Part shown: piece after piece, positions 24,103-31,819 of the stretch
Layout: each line of letters opens with the position of its first letter
Numbering within the stretch: the first letter of the stretch is position 1
NCBI RefSeq assembly: GCF_001426885.1
Contig: NZ_LMFP01000011.1
Location: 33,017 to 97,016 of the forward strand
Length of the DNA stretch: 64,000 nucleotides
Origin: Pelomonas sp. Root1444
Lineage (GTDB): Bacteria > Pseudomonadota > Gammaproteobacteria > Burkholderiales > Burkholderiaceae_C
Reading direction: 5' to 3'
Made by a program: the position numbers and the translations under genes
Notes under the pieces: model-generated
What the model was told of the DNA's origin: nothing
Databases searched by the model: none
Seen by the model: the letters and a program-made list of their open reading frames with translations, nothing else

Positions 24103-24413
24103 CAACCTGGCCTGCGCCTGAAATCACGAAAGGCGAGGCCGTCGGCCGCGAAGCTTGCGCGAAGTCTTCAGCGCACAGGCTGGGGTTGCCGCGTGTCGGC
24201 CGTCTCGCGCAGATCGGCCCGGGCCCGACCGCTGCCAGCCTCAACGCCACCGCCGGCCCGCTCGGCATGTCGACCGCCGCCGTGACGCTGCCGCGCGGCT
24301 TCGCCATCAGCGCGGCTACTCGCCCTTCCTCTGCGGCGCGCCGCCGGCGCAACGCGCCACCGCGGCGCCCGGGAGCCGGTAACGCCCCGCCGCCGGCGCC
24401 CGCGGAGGCCCGC
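24103..24413. other. Non-coding gap with coding-like composition but no supportable gene
   Basis: About 310 bp between the HTH-REC promoter and the acyl-CoA dehydrogenase stop. On the plus strand around 24186-24310 one frame has almost only G or C at third positions and reads RVGRLAQIGPGPTAASLNAT onward. It has no Shine-Dalgarno and no recognised domain, and it runs into an Arg/Pro-rich tail. It may be a decayed gene fragment. Confidence 0.3.
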
Positions 24414-25550
24414 TCAGCCGGCGGCTAAGGCCCGCCCGATCAGGATCTTCTGCACCTCGCTCGTGCCTTCGTAGATCTGGCAGACGCGCACGTCGCGGTA
24501 GATGCGCTCGACGGGGAAGTCAGCGAGGTAGCCATAACCGCCGTGGATCTGGATGGCGTCCGAGCACACACGCTCGGCCATCTCGCTGGCGAACAGCTTG
24601 GCCATGGCCGCCTCTTTCAAACACGGACGGCCGGCGTCCTTCAGGCTGGCGGCATGCCAGATCAGCTGGCGTGCAGCTTCGATCCTTGTCGCCATGTCGG
24701 CCAGTTTGAACTGCACCGCCTGGTGGTTGAAGATCGGCTGGCCGAAGGTGACGCGGTCCTTGCTGTAGCGCAGCGCCGCCTCGAACGCGGCGCGCGCCAT
24801 GCCGACCGACTGCGAGGCGATGCCGATGCGCCCGCCCTCCAGGCCCGACAGCGCGATCTTCAGGCCCTGGCCTTCTTCGCCGAGGCGGTTGGCAGCGGGC
24901 ACGCGGCAGTTCCCGAAGAGGATCTGCGCCGTGTCGCTGCTGTGCTGGCCCATCTTCTCTTCGATGCGCGCGACGGTGTAGCCGGGCGTGTCGGTCGGCA
25001 CCAGGAAGGCGCTGATGCCCTTCTTGCCGGCGCTCTTGTCGGTCACGGCCATGACGATGGCCACGTCGCCATGCTTGCCGCTGGTGATGAACTGCTTGAC
25101 GCCGTTGAGCACGTAGTCGTCGCCGTCACGAACGGCGGTGGTGCGCAGCCCGCCGGCCTCGGAGCCGACGTGCGGCTCGGTCAGGCAGAAGGCGCCGAGC
25201 ATGTCGCCGCGCGCCAGCGGCTTCAGGAAGCGCTCCTTCTGGTCATCGTCGGCGAACGCCATCAGGATGGAGCACACCGGGCAGTTGTTGACGCTGACCA
25301 CCGTGCTGGTGCCGCCGTCGCCCGCGGCGATCTCTTCCAGGATGACGGCCAGCGCCAGGTAGTCCAGGCCCGCGCCGTCCCATTCGGTGGGCACGGCGAC
25401 GCCGTAGCAGCCGAGCGCGGCGAGGCCCTTCAGTTGTTCAGCGGGGAAGTGGTGAGCCTTGTCCCACGCCGCGGCATGGGGGGCGATCTCGGCCTGCACG
25501 AAGGCGCGGATGGCGTCCTGCACGGCGAGGTGGTCTTCGGTAAGGAGCAT
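24414..25550 (-). CDS. Acyl-CoA dehydrogenase (short/branched-chain type)
   Basis: A 378-residue FAD flavoenzyme that introduces the alpha-beta double bond into acyl-CoA. Visible are FCLTEPHVGSEAGGLRTTA, NGVKQFITSG, QHSSDTAQILFGNCRVP, FGQPIFNHQAVQFKLADMAT, IQIHGGYGYLADFPVERIYRD, and YEGTSEVQKILIGRAL with the catalytic Glu in the usual EGTSE position. It most resembles butyryl-CoA/2-methyl-branched acyl-CoA dehydrogenases. A MaoC-like hydratase gene is 141 bp upstream on the same strand, but with a hairpin between. Chain length is not determinable. Confidence 0.92.
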   Translation of the reverse strand: MLLTEDHLAVQDAIRAFVQAEIAPHAAAWDKAHHFPAEQLKGLAALGCYGVAVPTEWDGAGLDYLALAVILEEIAAGDGGTSTVVSVNNCPVCSILMAFADDDQKERFLKPLARGDMLGAFCLTEPHVGSEAGGLRTTAVRDGDDYVLNGVKQFITSGKHGDVAIVMAVTDKSAGKKGISAFLVPTDTPGYTVARIEEKMGQHSSDTAQILFGNCRVPAANRLGEEGQGLKIALSGLEGGRIGIASQSVGMARAAFEAALRYSKDRVTFGQPIFNHQAVQFKLADMATRIEAARQLIWHAASLKDAGRPCLKEAAMAKLFASEMAERVCSDAIQIHGGYGYLADFPVERIYRDVRVCQIYEGTSEVQKILIGRALAAG

Positions 25551-25666
25551 GGTGAGCTCGACCTCTGGTTTTGCGGTGCGCCATTGTCCCCGGCCGCCGT
25601 CAGGCCGTCCGCATCGGGGAAGCGCTCCGCGCGGCGTGCGCCTTGTTCACCAACGCTCCCGCACGG

Positions 25667-25686
25667 CGCACCCGCTGCCGGGTGCG
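25667..25686. terminator. Perfect 8-bp stem-loop after the MaoC-like gene
   Basis: CGCACCCG and CGGGTGCG pair perfectly around a CTGC loop, 5 nt downstream of the MaoC-like stop in the direction of transcription. No U-tract follows, so intrinsic termination would be weak; it could separate this gene from the acyl-CoA dehydrogenase gene. Confidence 0.4.
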
Positions 25687-25691
25687 ATCGT

Positions 25692-26159
25692 TCAGTCGTC
25701 GCCCTTGACCAGCAGCGTCCCGCGCCCGATGACGCAGGGATGCGCATGCCGCACGGTGGCGCGGCCGTCGAGTTGGGCGAGCCAGCCGCCCAGCGTGGCG
25801 TTCCACTCGACGCTGGCGACGCGCCAGTGCAGCACCAGGTCCTGCTCGGCGAACACCGGGGCCTTGAAGGCGAAGTTGAAGTTCAGGCAGAGCAGTTCGC
25901 GTTCACGGCCGTCATCGCTGCGCGAGAAGTGGCTGGCCACCAGGCCGATCATCTGCGCCGTGGTCTGCTGGCCGCTGGCGATGATCTCGCCGTGGCGGGC
26001 GCGCTGGGCGGCTTGTACGTCGTAGTGCAGGGGGTTGGTGTCGCCGGTCAGCCGGGCGAAGGTCGCGATGTCTTCGCGAGTGAACCGGATGAGGCGCTCG
26101 CAGGTTTCGCCAACGCGGATCAGCGTGGTCGATCGGGCTTCAACGACAGGGGTGTTCAT
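25692..26159 (-). CDS. MaoC-like (R)-enoyl-CoA hydratase/dehydratase family protein
   Basis: A 155-residue hot-dog-fold protein. The hydratase-2 motif is FTREDIATFARLTGDTNPLH, with the catalytic Asp/His pair in GDTNPLH, followed by the glycine-poor variant ARHGEIIASGQQTTAQMIG. Members hydrate enoyl-CoA or act on related thioesters. The C-terminal half, FAFKAPVFAEQDLVLHWRV and VEWNATLGGWLAQLDGR, fits the fold. ATG at 26159 chosen for alignment with the family; the in-frame start at 26216 adds an unlikely leader. It lies upstream of an acyl-CoA dehydrogenase. Confidence 0.82.
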   Translation of the reverse strand: MNTPVVEARSTTLIRVGETCERLIRFTREDIATFARLTGDTNPLHYDVQAAQRARHGEIIASGQQTTAQMIGLVASHFSRSDDGRERELLCLNFNFAFKAPVFAEQDLVLHWRVASVEWNATLGGWLAQLDGRATVRHAHPCVIGRGTLLVKGDD

Positions 26160-26264
26160 GAATCGGTCCTGTGGACTACGGACGGGGCGGATGGATGGCG
26201 CGCAGGAGACAAGCAAGGCGAATGCCCGGGACGGGACGTTAGCGCAGTCCGACCAGCCTCCGTG

Positions 26265-26345
26265 TCACCCGTTCAGGCGCCGTACGTCGTAAATGAAGAA
26301 GCCAGCTGTATCCGACGGCGCATTCGGCAGGGCGAAATGCCGATG
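26265..26345 (-). pseudogene. In-frame coding-like remnant downstream of GDSL stop, resembling an SDR tail
   Basis: Directly after the GDSL stop the same frame stays open for 26 codons, reading HRHFALPNAPSDTAGFFIYD and then VRRLNG before TGA. The core PSDTAGFFIYD closely matches PSDTGRFFNYD at the end of the SDR gene, which lies on the other side of the GDSL gene. The DNA is also similar (CCGTCGGA, CTTCTTCA, TACGACG). It looks like a duplicated or displaced SDR 3' end. Confidence 0.45.
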
Positions 26346-28394
26346 TCAACGGCCGAGTTCCAGCCCGTCGTTCTCCGCCTTGGGTGGCCGCCCGAGCACC
26401 CACATGAAGTAGAGGGCCTTGGCCGCCTTGGCGCGGCTGACCACCGCTTGCGGCTCCAGCCGGTCGCCGTTGAGCATGCGGCCGCGGGCGATGCCGGCTT
26501 CTGCGCGGATCAGCCCCAACGCATAGGCCTCCCGCACCGCCGCGGCGCGCGCAGGATTGACGGCGGCGCTGTCCTGCAGGCGCTCCCACGGCAGGAGGGG
26601 GTCGTAACGGGCGCTCGCCGCGCCATCCAGGTTGGGGTCGCTCGTGGCTGAGCCGCCAGCCGGTCGCAGCGCGTTGTAGTCGGTCATGTAGGCGGGCCTG
26701 GCGTGGAAGCGGGCGCGGTAGGCCCGCAGCAGCAACTGGGCCATCTGCTCGCGGACCAGGGCGCCGCCCGGCGGCGCGCCGGCCCAGGCGAGGTCTCGCA
26801 GGCCCAGCAGCCGCGCCAGCGCGGCGGCGAATTCGCTGGCGTCCATGGCCGCCTCGGGCTGGAAGCGGCCTTGCGCGTCGACCCCCAGCGCGCCCAGCTG
26901 CAGCAGCTTCTCGATCTGGTTGCGGTAGTAGGCGCCCTCGCCCGCCACGATGTCGGGCGCAATCTCGGGGTAGACCGCCGCCCAGTCGCCACTGGCAATT
27001 GCCGCGCGCACCTCCGGCTTCAGCGCCGCCGCCAGATCGGCAGCGGTCGGTTCGCGCTGCGCGGCCAGCCGCACCAGCTCGGTGACCACCAGGCGCGCGT
27101 ACTGCTTGGCCAGCGCCTCCTTGAAGTGCGTGCCGTCGATCTTGTCGGCCGGGTGGCCGTTGGCATAGCTGCCGGTGTTGGTCTTGCCGGGCGTCTCGCC
27201 GGCCTCGATGGACATGACCATGGCCGTGACCGCGGCCGGGCCGGCCTGGTTGTAGTACTCGACGCTGCGGGCGTTCAGGTCCACCACCGGCACGCCCAGC
27301 TCGGCGCCCAGGCGCCGCAGCAGTGCGGGGAAGCGCCGGGTCTGGAAGGAGTCCACGTAGGCCTCGCCCGCCTTCAGCGCGCCGGGCACGCGGGACATCG
27401 GCGTCACCAGCACGGCCGCCATGCCGCGCGAGCGGATGGCCGGCAGGTAGACCTCGCGGATCAGTGCGGCATACATCGCCTCGGTGGCGCCGCGGCCCCA
27501 GCGGCGCGCCTCATCGGTGCTCTCGTCGTTGTGGCCGAACTGGATCATGACGACATCGCCCTCGCGGCCCGCCAGCAGCAGGTCGTCCAGCCGGCCTTCG
27601 GCATAGGCGCTGCGGTAGGAGCGCCCGCCCATCGAGTAGTTCAGCAGCCGCAAACGCGCGGGGTCGAACAGGCGGGCGACGACCTGGCCCCAGCCGCTCA
27701 TCGGCGCCTCGTCGAAGGTGTAGCTCTTGACCGTCGAGTCGCCCAGCGTGAACAGCGTCGGCAGGCGGCCCGGTGCGCGCGGCTCGGGCGGCAGCGGCGT
27801 CAGCTCGATCGCCTCCAGCCCCGCCTCGACACCGGGCCGGCGCGGCTCCACCTCGATGTCGATGAAGCCGCGTCCGCTGACGTGGCGGTAGTGCCACTCC
27901 CGCCCCTGCACGGTCATGCGGTTGCGGTTGGGCAGCAGGCCGGCGGCGTCCCAGGTGGCGGTGGCCATCAGCCGGCTGGCCTGCAGGCCGCTGACCGACA
28001 CCGTTGCGTCGGCCGGGCCCACCGTCGTGCGCACGCGCACCGCATAGGCGCCCGGCGGCACCTGGATGCGGAAGGCCAGGCCGAAATGATTGGCGTGCTC
28101 GGCGCCGGCCGAGGTGTCCGCGGCGACGGCCGGCGCCACAGCGCCCGCGGCGTCGCTGCGCAGGCCGTCCAGCAGCACCGGGCGCGGCGGCCAGGCGGCG
28201 GTGGCGGCGACGAAACCGTGGCCGCGCGCGGCGTCGAAGCGCGGCGCCGGCTCGCCAGCGGGCCAGCGCACCGGCACGGCGCCCGGCCTGTCCTCGGCCG
28301 TGAAGTTGAACTGCTGGGCGGGCGCCGCCAGCGCCAGTTGCACACCCAGGAACAGCAGCGCCGCGAGGGCGGCGCGACGCCCCCGGCTCACCAC
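26346..28394 (-). CDS. Secreted SGNH/GDSL esterase with C-terminal SLH-like region
   Basis: A 682-residue protein. It has a signal peptide (about 1-23), a beta-rich N-terminal domain (about 27-205), and an SGNH hydrolase domain with blocks I (LGDS, Ser220), II (MGGRSYRS), III (QFGHND) and V (DGTHF). This layout resembles rhamnogalacturonan/pectin acetylesterases, which remove acetyl groups from plant polysaccharide. Residues about 500-682 contain SLH-like stretches (GRFQPEAAMDASEFAAALAR, GDRLEPQAVVSRAKAAKALY), which could bind the cell envelope. The start is GTG (a second GTG follows) and overlaps the SDR stop. A secreted esterase at the end of an acyl-CoA operon is unusual. Confidence 0.83.
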   Translation of the reverse strand: MVSRGRRAALAALLFLGVQLALAAPAQQFNFTAEDRPGAVPVRWPAGEPAPRFDAARGHGFVAATAAWPPRPVLLDGLRSDAAGAVAPAVAADTSAGAEHANHFGLAFRIQVPPGAYAVRVRTTVGPADATVSVSGLQASRLMATATWDAAGLLPNRNRMTVQGREWHYRHVSGRGFIDIEVEPRRPGVEAGLEAIELTPLPPEPRAPGRLPTLFTLGDSTVKSYTFDEAPMSGWGQVVARLFDPARLRLLNYSMGGRSYRSAYAEGRLDDLLLAGREGDVVMIQFGHNDESTDEARRWGRGATEAMYAALIREVYLPAIRSRGMAAVLVTPMSRVPGALKAGEAYVDSFQTRRFPALLRRLGAELGVPVVDLNARSVEYYNQAGPAAVTAMVMSIEAGETPGKTNTGSYANGHPADKIDGTHFKEALAKQYARLVVTELVRLAAQREPTAADLAAALKPEVRAAIASGDWAAVYPEIAPDIVAGEGAYYRNQIEKLLQLGALGVDAQGRFQPEAAMDASEFAAALARLLGLRDLAWAGAPPGGALVREQMAQLLLRAYRARFHARPAYMTDYNALRPAGGSATSDPNLDGAASARYDPLLPWERLQDSAAVNPARAAAVREAYALGLIRAEAGIARGRMLNGDRLEPQAVVSRAKAAKALYFMWVLGRPPKAENDGLELGR

Positions 28395-29053
28395 GGAAGC
28401 AATTGCCCGTCGTAGTTGAAGAAGCGGCCCGTGTCCGACGGCTTCACGCTGGCCAGCACGGTGCGCATGCCGGCGACGCTGGTCGCCGCGTCGATGTCGG
28501 CGCCGGCGCCGCCCATGTCGGTGCGCACCCAGCCGGGGTGGAAGCTGATGACGGTGGCCTTGCCGGCGAGCGCCAGCGCGGCGTCCGTCATGACGGAGTT
28601 GACCGCCGCCTTGGAGGCGCGATAAAGCCAGCTCGTCGCGTTGCTGCGCCCGGTGATGGCGCCCATCTGCGACGACATGATGGCCACGCGCGCACCGGGC
28701 GCCAGCGCGTCGGCGACCTGCGGCAGCAGCCGCATGGGACCCAGCACGTTGGTGTGCATGACGGCATCGAAATCCGCCGCGCTGGGCGTCTGCAGCCCGC
28801 TCGTGCGCGGGCCGAAGACGCCGGCATTGATGACGACCACGTCGAAGCGGTCGCCGTCGACCTGCCAGGCCAGGCCCGACACGCTGGCCGCGTCGGCCAC
28901 ATCCAGCTTCAGCACGCGGGCCCCATGCTCGCGCAGCCGCTCCAGTGCCGCGTCGTCGCGCGCCGTGGCCGTGATGCGTGCGCCGGCCGCGCGGTACTGG
29001 CGGACGAATTCGAAGCCGATGCCGCGTGAGGCGCCGATGATGAGGACGTTCAT
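28388..29053 (-). CDS. Short-chain dehydrogenase/reductase (SDR)
   Basis: A 221-residue classical SDR. The nucleotide motif is GASRGIGFEF (7-16), the NAG motif is INAGVFGP, Ser is in IMSSQMGAI, and the YRASKAA motif supplies Tyr and Lys, followed by SFHPGWVRTDMGG. The shape resembles C-factor/CsgA-like carbonyl reductases. The start overlaps the LysE stop (ATGA) and the stop overlaps the GDSL start, so it sits inside a fully overlapping operon. The substrate is unknown. Basic residues after the first beta strand (TARDD) leave NADP preference open. Confidence 0.9.
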   Translation of the reverse strand: MNVLIIGASRGIGFEFVRQYRAAGARITATARDDAALERLREHGARVLKLDVADAASVSGLAWQVDGDRFDVVVINAGVFGPRTSGLQTPSAADFDAVMHTNVLGPMRLLPQVADALAPGARVAIMSSQMGAITGRSNATSWLYRASKAAVNSVMTDAALALAGKATVISFHPGWVRTDMGGAGADIDAATSVAGMRTVLASVKPSDTGRFFNYDGQLLPW

Positions 29054-29679
29054 GGTTTGGTCAAGGCCAGCTTGGCGGCCAGCGCGGTGAACAGGCCCGC
29101 ACCGCCGAGGTTGAGGCCGCGGCCGACCCAGGGCCGCGGCCGGCTGCGGCGCAGCGGCGCGACGATGGCGATCAACGCCAGCAGGAACAGCAGGCCCTGG
29201 ACGATGAACCAGGCGCCGAGGAACAGGAAGGCCAGCGTCTTGTCCGGCGCATCGGTTGCGATGAACTGCGGCAGCAGCGCCAGGAAGAACAGCGCGACCT
29301 TGGGGTTCAGCGCATTCGTGAAGAAGCCCTGGCGCGCGGTGCGCCACAGCGAGCTCGGCGCGGCCACCTCGGGCGTCGCACCAGGCGGCCTGACGCCCGC
29401 GCGCGCCATGCCCCAGGCCACGTAGAGCAGGTAGGCCGCGCCCACGTACTTGACGACCGCGAACGCCTCGGCCGACGTCGCCAGCAGCGCCGCCAGGCCG
29501 AAGGCCGCGGCCAGCGTGTGCAGCACGCAGCCGCCGGCGACGCCGACGGCCGCCGCCACGCCCTGCCGCCAGCCGCCGCGCAGCGTGCTGGCCACCGTGT
29601 AGGCCATGTCGACACCGGGCGTCGCGTTGAGGACGAAGACGGTGGCGGCGAACAACGCCAGGTCGTGGGTTCCCAACAT
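29050..29679 (-). CDS. LysE/RhtB-family amino acid exporter
   Basis: A 209-residue inner-membrane protein with six helices. Family marks are ATVFVLNATPGVDMAYTVAS near the N-terminus, FFTNALNPKVALFFLALLPQF in the middle, and a C-terminal helix. Members export amino acids or small metabolites using the proton motive force. It is joined to the thiolase stop (TGATG) and to the SDR start (ATGA). The operon context suggests export of an acid or amino acid made or spared by the acyl-CoA pathway; this is inference. Confidence 0.92.
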   Translation of the reverse strand: MLGTHDLALFAATVFVLNATPGVDMAYTVASTLRGGWRQGVAAAVGVAGGCVLHTLAAAFGLAALLATSAEAFAVVKYVGAAYLLYVAWGMARAGVRPPGATPEVAAPSSLWRTARQGFFTNALNPKVALFFLALLPQFIATDAPDKTLAFLFLGAWFIVQGLLFLLALIAIVAPLRRSRPRPWVGRGLNLGGAGLFTALAAKLALTKP

Positions 29680-30857
29680 CAGAGCATCTCGACCGCCAGC
29701 GCCGTGGCTTCACCGCCGCCGATGCACAGCGCCGCCATGCCGCGCTTCAGGCCGCGTGCCTTCAACGCGCCCAGCAGCGTGACGACGATGCGCGCGCCGC
29801 TGGCGCCGATGGGGTGGCCCAGGGCAACCGCGCCGCCGTTCACGTTGACGATGTCGTGCGGCAGCTTGAACTCGGCCATCGCGGCCATCGTGACGGCGGC
29901 AAAGGCTTCGTTGACTTCCCACAGGTCGACCTCGCCCGCCTGCCAGCCGGCCTTGGCCAGCGCCTTCTGGATGGCGCCGACCGGCGCGGTCGTGAACCAG
30001 TCCGGCGCCTGCGCGTGCACGGCGTGGCTGACGATGCGGGCGACCGGCGTCAGGCCGCGCGCCTTGGCGGTGCTCTCGCGCATCAGCACCAGGGCCGCGG
30101 CGCCGTCGGAGATGCTGGACGACGTGGCGGCGGTGATCGCGCCGTCCTTCTTGAAGGCGGGCTTGAGCGTCGGGATCTTGTCGAGCTTGGCCTTGAAGGG
30201 CTGCTCGTCGAACTTGACGACCGTGTCGCCCTTGGGGGAGCTGATCGTCACGGGCGCCATCTCCCAGTCGAAGGCGCCGCTCTCGTTGGCGGCCTTGGCG
30301 CGCTGCGTGGACGTGATGGCGTACTGGTCCATGGCCTCGCGGCTGAAGGCGTACTTGGCCACGCATTGCTCGGCGAACACGCCCATGGCCTTGCCGCGCT
30401 CGTAGGCGTCCTCCAGGCCGTCGATGGCCATGTGGTCGTACATCTGCGCCACGCCGTACTTCACGCCCTTGCGCGCGAACATCAGGTGGGGCGCGTTGGT
30501 CATGCTCTCCATGCCGCCGGCCACGACGACCTCGGCCGAGCCGGCCGCCAGCATGTCGTGGCCGAACATCATGGCGCGCATGCCCGAGCCGCACATCTTG
30601 CTCAGCGTGACGGCACCGGCCGAATCGGGCAGGCCGGCGCGGCGCATGGCCTGGCGGGCGGGCGCCTGGCCCTGACCGGCCATCAGGCAGTTGCCCATCA
30701 GAACCTCGTCCACGGCGTCACCCGGCACGCCGGCACGCTCGACCGCCGCCTTGAGGGCGACGGCGCCGAGTTCCCAACCGGCGAGACCGGCGAAATCACC
30801 CAGCAGGCCGCCGATGGGGGTGCGGGCGGCGGACACGATGACGATGGGGTCGGACAT
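29679..30857 (-). CDS. Acetyl-CoA C-acyltransferase (thiolase)
   Basis: A 392-residue thiolase that cleaves 3-ketoacyl-CoA or condenses acetyl-CoA. The acylated nucleophile is Cys89 (LSKMCGSGMRA). The second site is VNVNGGAVALGHPIGASGAR (His), and the terminal Cys is in ALCIGGGEA. It is most like AtoB/acetoacetyl-CoA or branched-chain thiolases. AGGAG precedes the ATG at 30857; a longer in-frame start at 30920 lies within the upstream palindrome. It leads the overlapping thiolase-LysE-SDR-GDSL operon, with a TTGACGT palindrome 48-63 bp upstream. Confidence 0.95.
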   Translation of the reverse strand: MSDPIVIVSAARTPIGGLLGDFAGLAGWELGAVALKAAVERAGVPGDAVDEVLMGNCLMAGQGQAPARQAMRRAGLPDSAGAVTLSKMCGSGMRAMMFGHDMLAAGSAEVVVAGGMESMTNAPHLMFARKGVKYGVAQMYDHMAIDGLEDAYERGKAMGVFAEQCVAKYAFSREAMDQYAITSTQRAKAANESGAFDWEMAPVTISSPKGDTVVKFDEQPFKAKLDKIPTLKPAFKKDGAITAATSSSISDGAAALVLMRESTAKARGLTPVARIVSHAVHAQAPDWFTTAPVGAIQKALAKAGWQAGEVDLWEVNEAFAAVTMAAMAEFKLPHDIVNVNGGAVALGHPIGASGARIVVTLLGALKARGLKRGMAALCIGGGEATALAVEML

Positions 30858-30904
30858 GGAAGTCTCCTGAAGTGAAACGGATGCCGGCATTGTCAGACTT
30901 TTGG

Positions 30905-30920
30905 TTGACGTGCACGTCAA
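30905..30920. promoter_or_regulatory. 16-bp perfect palindrome upstream of thiolase (shared acyl-CoA motif)
   Basis: TTGACGTGCACGTCAA, a perfect palindrome between the AraC stop and the thiolase start. On the minus strand its left end TTGACG can serve as a -35, with a weak GACAAT 20 bp further. The same arms occur upstream of isovaleryl-CoA dehydrogenase and icmF, so it is probably the operator of a common acyl-CoA/branched-chain regulator. Confidence 0.7.
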
Positions 30921-31769
30921 TCAGCGCCAAAGCCGATAGGCCCAGAAGGCTTCCTCGGCCTGCATGCGCCGGCGCAGTTCCTCGGGGCTGAAGCCGGTCA
31001 GGCGGCGCGTCTCGCGGCACAGGTGGCTCTGGTCGGCGTAGTCGGCCTCGGCGGCGATGTCGGCCCAGTTGAAGCCGGGCCGGCCCTCGGCCGCGGCCAC
31101 CGCGTAGAAGGCGGTCTCGGCGCGCGACACGGCGCGCAGCTCGCGCATCGGCACGCCGGCCCAGGCCTTGATGCGGCGCTCCAGCTGGCGCAGGCTGCGG
31201 CCGGCCGCGCTGGTGGCGGCGCGCACCGCCAGCGCCTGGGTCCAGTCTGCATAGCGATGGCCGGGGCGCTGCGTGCCCAGCGCCTGCCAGCGCGGCAGCA
31301 GGAAGGCTTCGAGCCGCTGCAGCCGCGCCGCGTCGTCGGGCGCGGCAGACATGGCCTCCGCCCAGTCGCGCCAGTCCGGTGGCAGCAGCTCGCGGGCGTC
31401 GACGATGCGGTTGACATGCCGGTCCAGCGCGACACCGGTCAGCGCGGTGAAGGCGTCCGGCAGCATCAGCAGCTTGAAGGCGCACATCTCGCCCGGGTTG
31501 CGCGTGTGCGAGGGCAGCGTGAACGGCCCGCCGAACAGCACGGGCGCATGGCGGCGCTCCGGCGGCGGCACCGAGAAGCCCGGCGTCGCCAGCCATTCGC
31601 TGCTGCCCTCGGCCCACCAGAACAGGCTGACCAGCGGCGTGGCTGGGAAGTAGTTCTCGCGCTGCACGGCGTCCAGCCCGCGGCCGCGCGTGTCGCGCAG
31701 CATCACGGCGCGCACGCAGCCGGCCAGGGCCAGCGGCGGCAGCCACAGGCGGGTGCGCTCGTCATCCAT
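30921..31769 (-). CDS. AraC-family transcriptional regulator
   Basis: A 282-residue regulator. The C-terminal quarter has the AraC double helix-turn-helix (SLRQLERRIKAWAGVPMREL, FNWADIAAEADYADQSHLCR, LTGFSPEELRR). The N-terminal 190 residues are a ligand-sensing region of the DUF6597 type (LVSLFWWAEGSS, FGGPFTLPSHTRNPGEM). The ATG at 31769 is used; a TTG at 31793 would add eight residues. It diverges from the P450 gene with only about 50 bp between, so the P450 is a probable target. It ends directly at the palindrome upstream of the thiolase. Confidence 0.87.
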   Translation of the reverse strand: MDDERTRLWLPPLALAGCVRAVMLRDTRGRGLDAVQRENYFPATPLVSLFWWAEGSSEWLATPGFSVPPPERRHAPVLFGGPFTLPSHTRNPGEMCAFKLLMLPDAFTALTGVALDRHVNRIVDARELLPPDWRDWAEAMSAAPDDAARLQRLEAFLLPRWQALGTQRPGHRYADWTQALAVRAATSAAGRSLRQLERRIKAWAGVPMRELRAVSRAETAFYAVAAAEGRPGFNWADIAAEADYADQSHLCRETRRLTGFSPEELRRRMQAEEAFWAYRLWR

Positions 31770-31819
31770 CGGGCCAGTGTCGCATTCGTTCAAGACCTGT
31801 ACGGCCCCGCAGGCGCAGC

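Noticed and set aside
24543-26651. Very long plus-strand open frame across acyl-CoA dehydrogenase and MaoC genes
   Set aside because: No family, skewed composition; both minus-strand genes beneath are unambiguous.
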